Assembly (NCBI GenBank): GCA_002591725.1
Contig: NJAL01000001.1
Location: 44,265-108,264 of the forward strand
From: Candidatus Didemnitutus mandela
Lineage (GTDB): Bacteria > Verrucomicrobiota > Verrucomicrobiia > Opitutales > Opitutaceae
Length of the DNA stretch: 64,000 nt
Direction of reading: 5' to 3'
Positions 62,746-64,000 of the stretch are shown here, piece by piece. The position numbers and the translations under genes were made by a program. Under the pieces are notes generated by a model, which was given only the letters and a program-made list of their open reading frames with translations, was not told the DNA's origin and ran no database searches. Within the stretch, counting starts at the first letter, position 1; every line of letters begins with the position of its first letter.

Positions 62746-64000
62746 ATGAACATACATACTACAGCCTTATGGAGGAAGCTTGCCTTCTCTTTGCTCCCCA
62801 TTGCTGCTTCGCAACTTGCGCTCGCCAAGACGGCCATAGAAAGCACAGCGACGGACACGGCGACGGCGATAGCGACAAAAAACGTTTTCCCCTACGAAGA
62901 AACGCTTAAGAAAGATAGGTTTAGCATTCAAGACTCTTACCTATTCTCATCGACTAGCTCAACCATACCTCCTTTTATCTCCATCGATTCCAAAAGGATT
63001 AATCATAATGGTAGTAACAGGGATGTGCTGGAAGTCCTCCAGAAGTCATTCCCTCAATTTAGCGGAAATGCTAACATTAGCGGCGTTTTCGCCAATGGCG
63101 GTTCGCAGTTAGCGCTGCGGAATAGGAAAACGCTGGTGCTGCTCAACGGCCATCGCATGGCTTACTCGCCGGTTAGCTTTTGCGCGGCCAGAGATCATGT
63201 AAAGAAACTTGACTTCTGTAACCTTCTCATAGGCGAGCAATCTGTCGATATCAAAATGCTCCCGATGGCGGCCATCGATCACATCGAAGTGCTTCCTGAA
63301 GGTGCTTCGGCTATCTATGGCTCCGATGCGGTTGCTGGTGTCGTAAACGTGGTCCTCAAAAATAATTACCAAGGTTTTGAAGTAGGCAGTCGCTGTGGCT
63401 TTCCCGCGAATGGCAAAAAATGCCAAGAGTATATGGGTTACATTGTGGGCGGCATCAGGAATAAAAATCTCAACTTAACGCTGAGTGCACAATTTCTGCA
63501 CACCAACCCGATTTTATCAAATTTCTCCTTTGCCAAAGTCGATCCGCCTGTAACAAATCCTGTTGAAAAAGATAAAAAGGGCAACCTCATTAAACTCCCC
63601 CCAGGATTCCTCTGTCGGAAAGATATAGAAAAAGAAAGGAATGCCGCTATATCTAGCAATTCGCAGAGCTTGGCTTTCAATATTGAAAGCCCTATAACTC
63701 CGAAAATTACCGTATTTAGCGACTTATTTTATTTTAACGAAAATTCTCTGTCGGACTTAACCACCCCCAAAAAGGATACTAAAAAAGCTAAAGCTACCCC
63801 CCAAAGGCTTAATTACACCAATGGGGATATGTACAACAGCCAGTCCAATGGCTTCGTTTCCGGTCCGGGTCCGGATATGAATAAAAAAACCCAGGATGAC
63901 ATGAGCGCTCGCTTTGTTTTAGGTTTTAAAAGCGCGATAGGCAATAAGTGGACTTTGGAAGGAAATACAAACTGCAGTTGGGTTCAGAAGGATTTTAAGT
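62746..64000 (+). CDS. TonB-dependent outer-membrane receptor, 3'-partial
   Basis: The frame is open from ATG 62746 to the window end (418 codons). Residues 1-27 look like a signal peptide: positive WRK, a hydrophobic stretch and an ALA cleavage site. The plug domain follows: RNRKTLVLLNGHRM near residue 123, then IDHIEVLPEGASAIYGSDAV and GVVNVVLK (177-205), the classic plug end. Beta-barrel sequence follows. Such receptors import siderophores, cobalamin or glycans using TonB energy. An in-frame stop lies just upstream (62734-62736), so this is the first usable ATG; no Shine-Dalgarno is clear. The DNA is visibly more AT-rich and Lys/Asn-rich than the PKS. It is intact as far as seen, unlike its two left neighbours. 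Confidence 0.9.
   Translation, partial: MNIHTTALWRKLAFSLLPIAASQLALAKTAIESTATDTATAIATKNVFPYEETLKKDRFSIQDSYLFSSTSSTIPPFISIDSKRINHNGSNRDVLEVLQKSFPQFSGNANISGVFANGGSQLALRNRKTLVLLNGHRMAYSPVSFCAARDHVKKLDFCNLLIGEQSVDIKMLPMAAIDHIEVLPEGASAIYGSDAVAGVVNVVLKNNYQGFEVGSRCGFPANGKKCQEYMGYIVGGIRNKNLNLTLSAQFLHTNPILSNFSFAKVDPPVTNPVEKDKKGNLIKLPPGFLCRKDIEKERNAAISSNSQSLAFNIESPITPKITVFSDLFYFNENSLSDLTTPKKDTKKAKATPQRLNYTNGDMYNSQSNGFVSGPGPDMNKKTQDDMSARFVLGFKSAIGNKWTLEGNTNCSWVQKDFK

Noticed and set aside
62691..62909. 72-residue plus-strand frame at the start of the TonB receptor.
   Set aside because: It overlaps the receptor's signal peptide in another frame; the receptor frame carries clear plug-domain motifs.
1..64000. 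Search for CRISPR arrays, insertion sequences and integrase or attachment sites.
   Set aside because: No regularly spaced repeats, transposase-like frames or paired terminal repeats were seen.

Overview
The window is almost wholly one trans-acyltransferase (trans-AT) polyketide synthase (PKS) locus, followed by a short, decaying chromosomal-type flank. GC-rich PKS genes run from base 1 to about 57 kb. The flank holds a frameshifted argG, a shattered LytTR regulator, a gene-poor 3.2-kb stretch and the start of a TonB-dependent receptor. A large intact toxin-type pathway beside broken housekeeping genes suggests a genome-reduced bacterial symbiont. From memory of the literature, the assembly line matches mandelalide (mnd) biosynthesis in the tunicate symbiont 'Candidatus Didemnitutus mandela' (Verrucomicrobia, Opitutaceae). 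I could not check this by alignment.

Layout. 1-16719 is the C-terminal part of a giant PKS that begins upstream of the window. 16719-44912 is a second PKS of 9397 residues ending in a thioesterase. Together they hold 11 ketosynthases (KS) and no AT domain. 44909-46638 carries a discrete AT-like protein and a phosphopantetheinyl transferase, translationally coupled to the PKS. 46630-48919 on the minus strand carries a glycosyltransferase and a methyltransferase. 48957-54672 is a complete beta-branching cassette (ACP, KS-like decarboxylase, HMG-CoA-synthase-like enzyme, two enoyl-CoA hydratases) plus a PfaD-type enoyl reductase. 54639-55685 (minus) is a patatin-like hydrolase and 55818-56978 is a canonical trans-AT. 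56979-60143 has no convincing gene. 60144-61371 is argG with one frameshift, 61633-62416 a LytTR response regulator with at least two frameshifts, and 62746-64000 an intact but window-truncated TonB-dependent receptor.

How it works together. The free AT loads malonyl units on all modules and the PPTase activates the ACPs. Read collinearly, the modules give in order: an alpha-methyl, fully reduced unit; a unit with a dehydratase plus a second DH-like domain that could close an oxygen ring; a KR-only module and a split non-elongating KS/DH module giving an alkene; a second alkene; a beta-methyl branch with reduction; two hydroxyls; a second possible ring-closing unit; an alpha,beta-alkene; and a non-elongating KS-ACP-thioesterase release module. 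This matches C19 to C1 of mandelalide (C18 methyl, C17-C20 tetrahydrofuran, C12-C15 diene, C11 methyl, C5-C9 tetrahydropyran, C7 glycosylation, C2 alkene). The glycosyltransferase and methyltransferase fit its methylated deoxysugar. The product assignment is inference; the domain calls rest on visible motifs.
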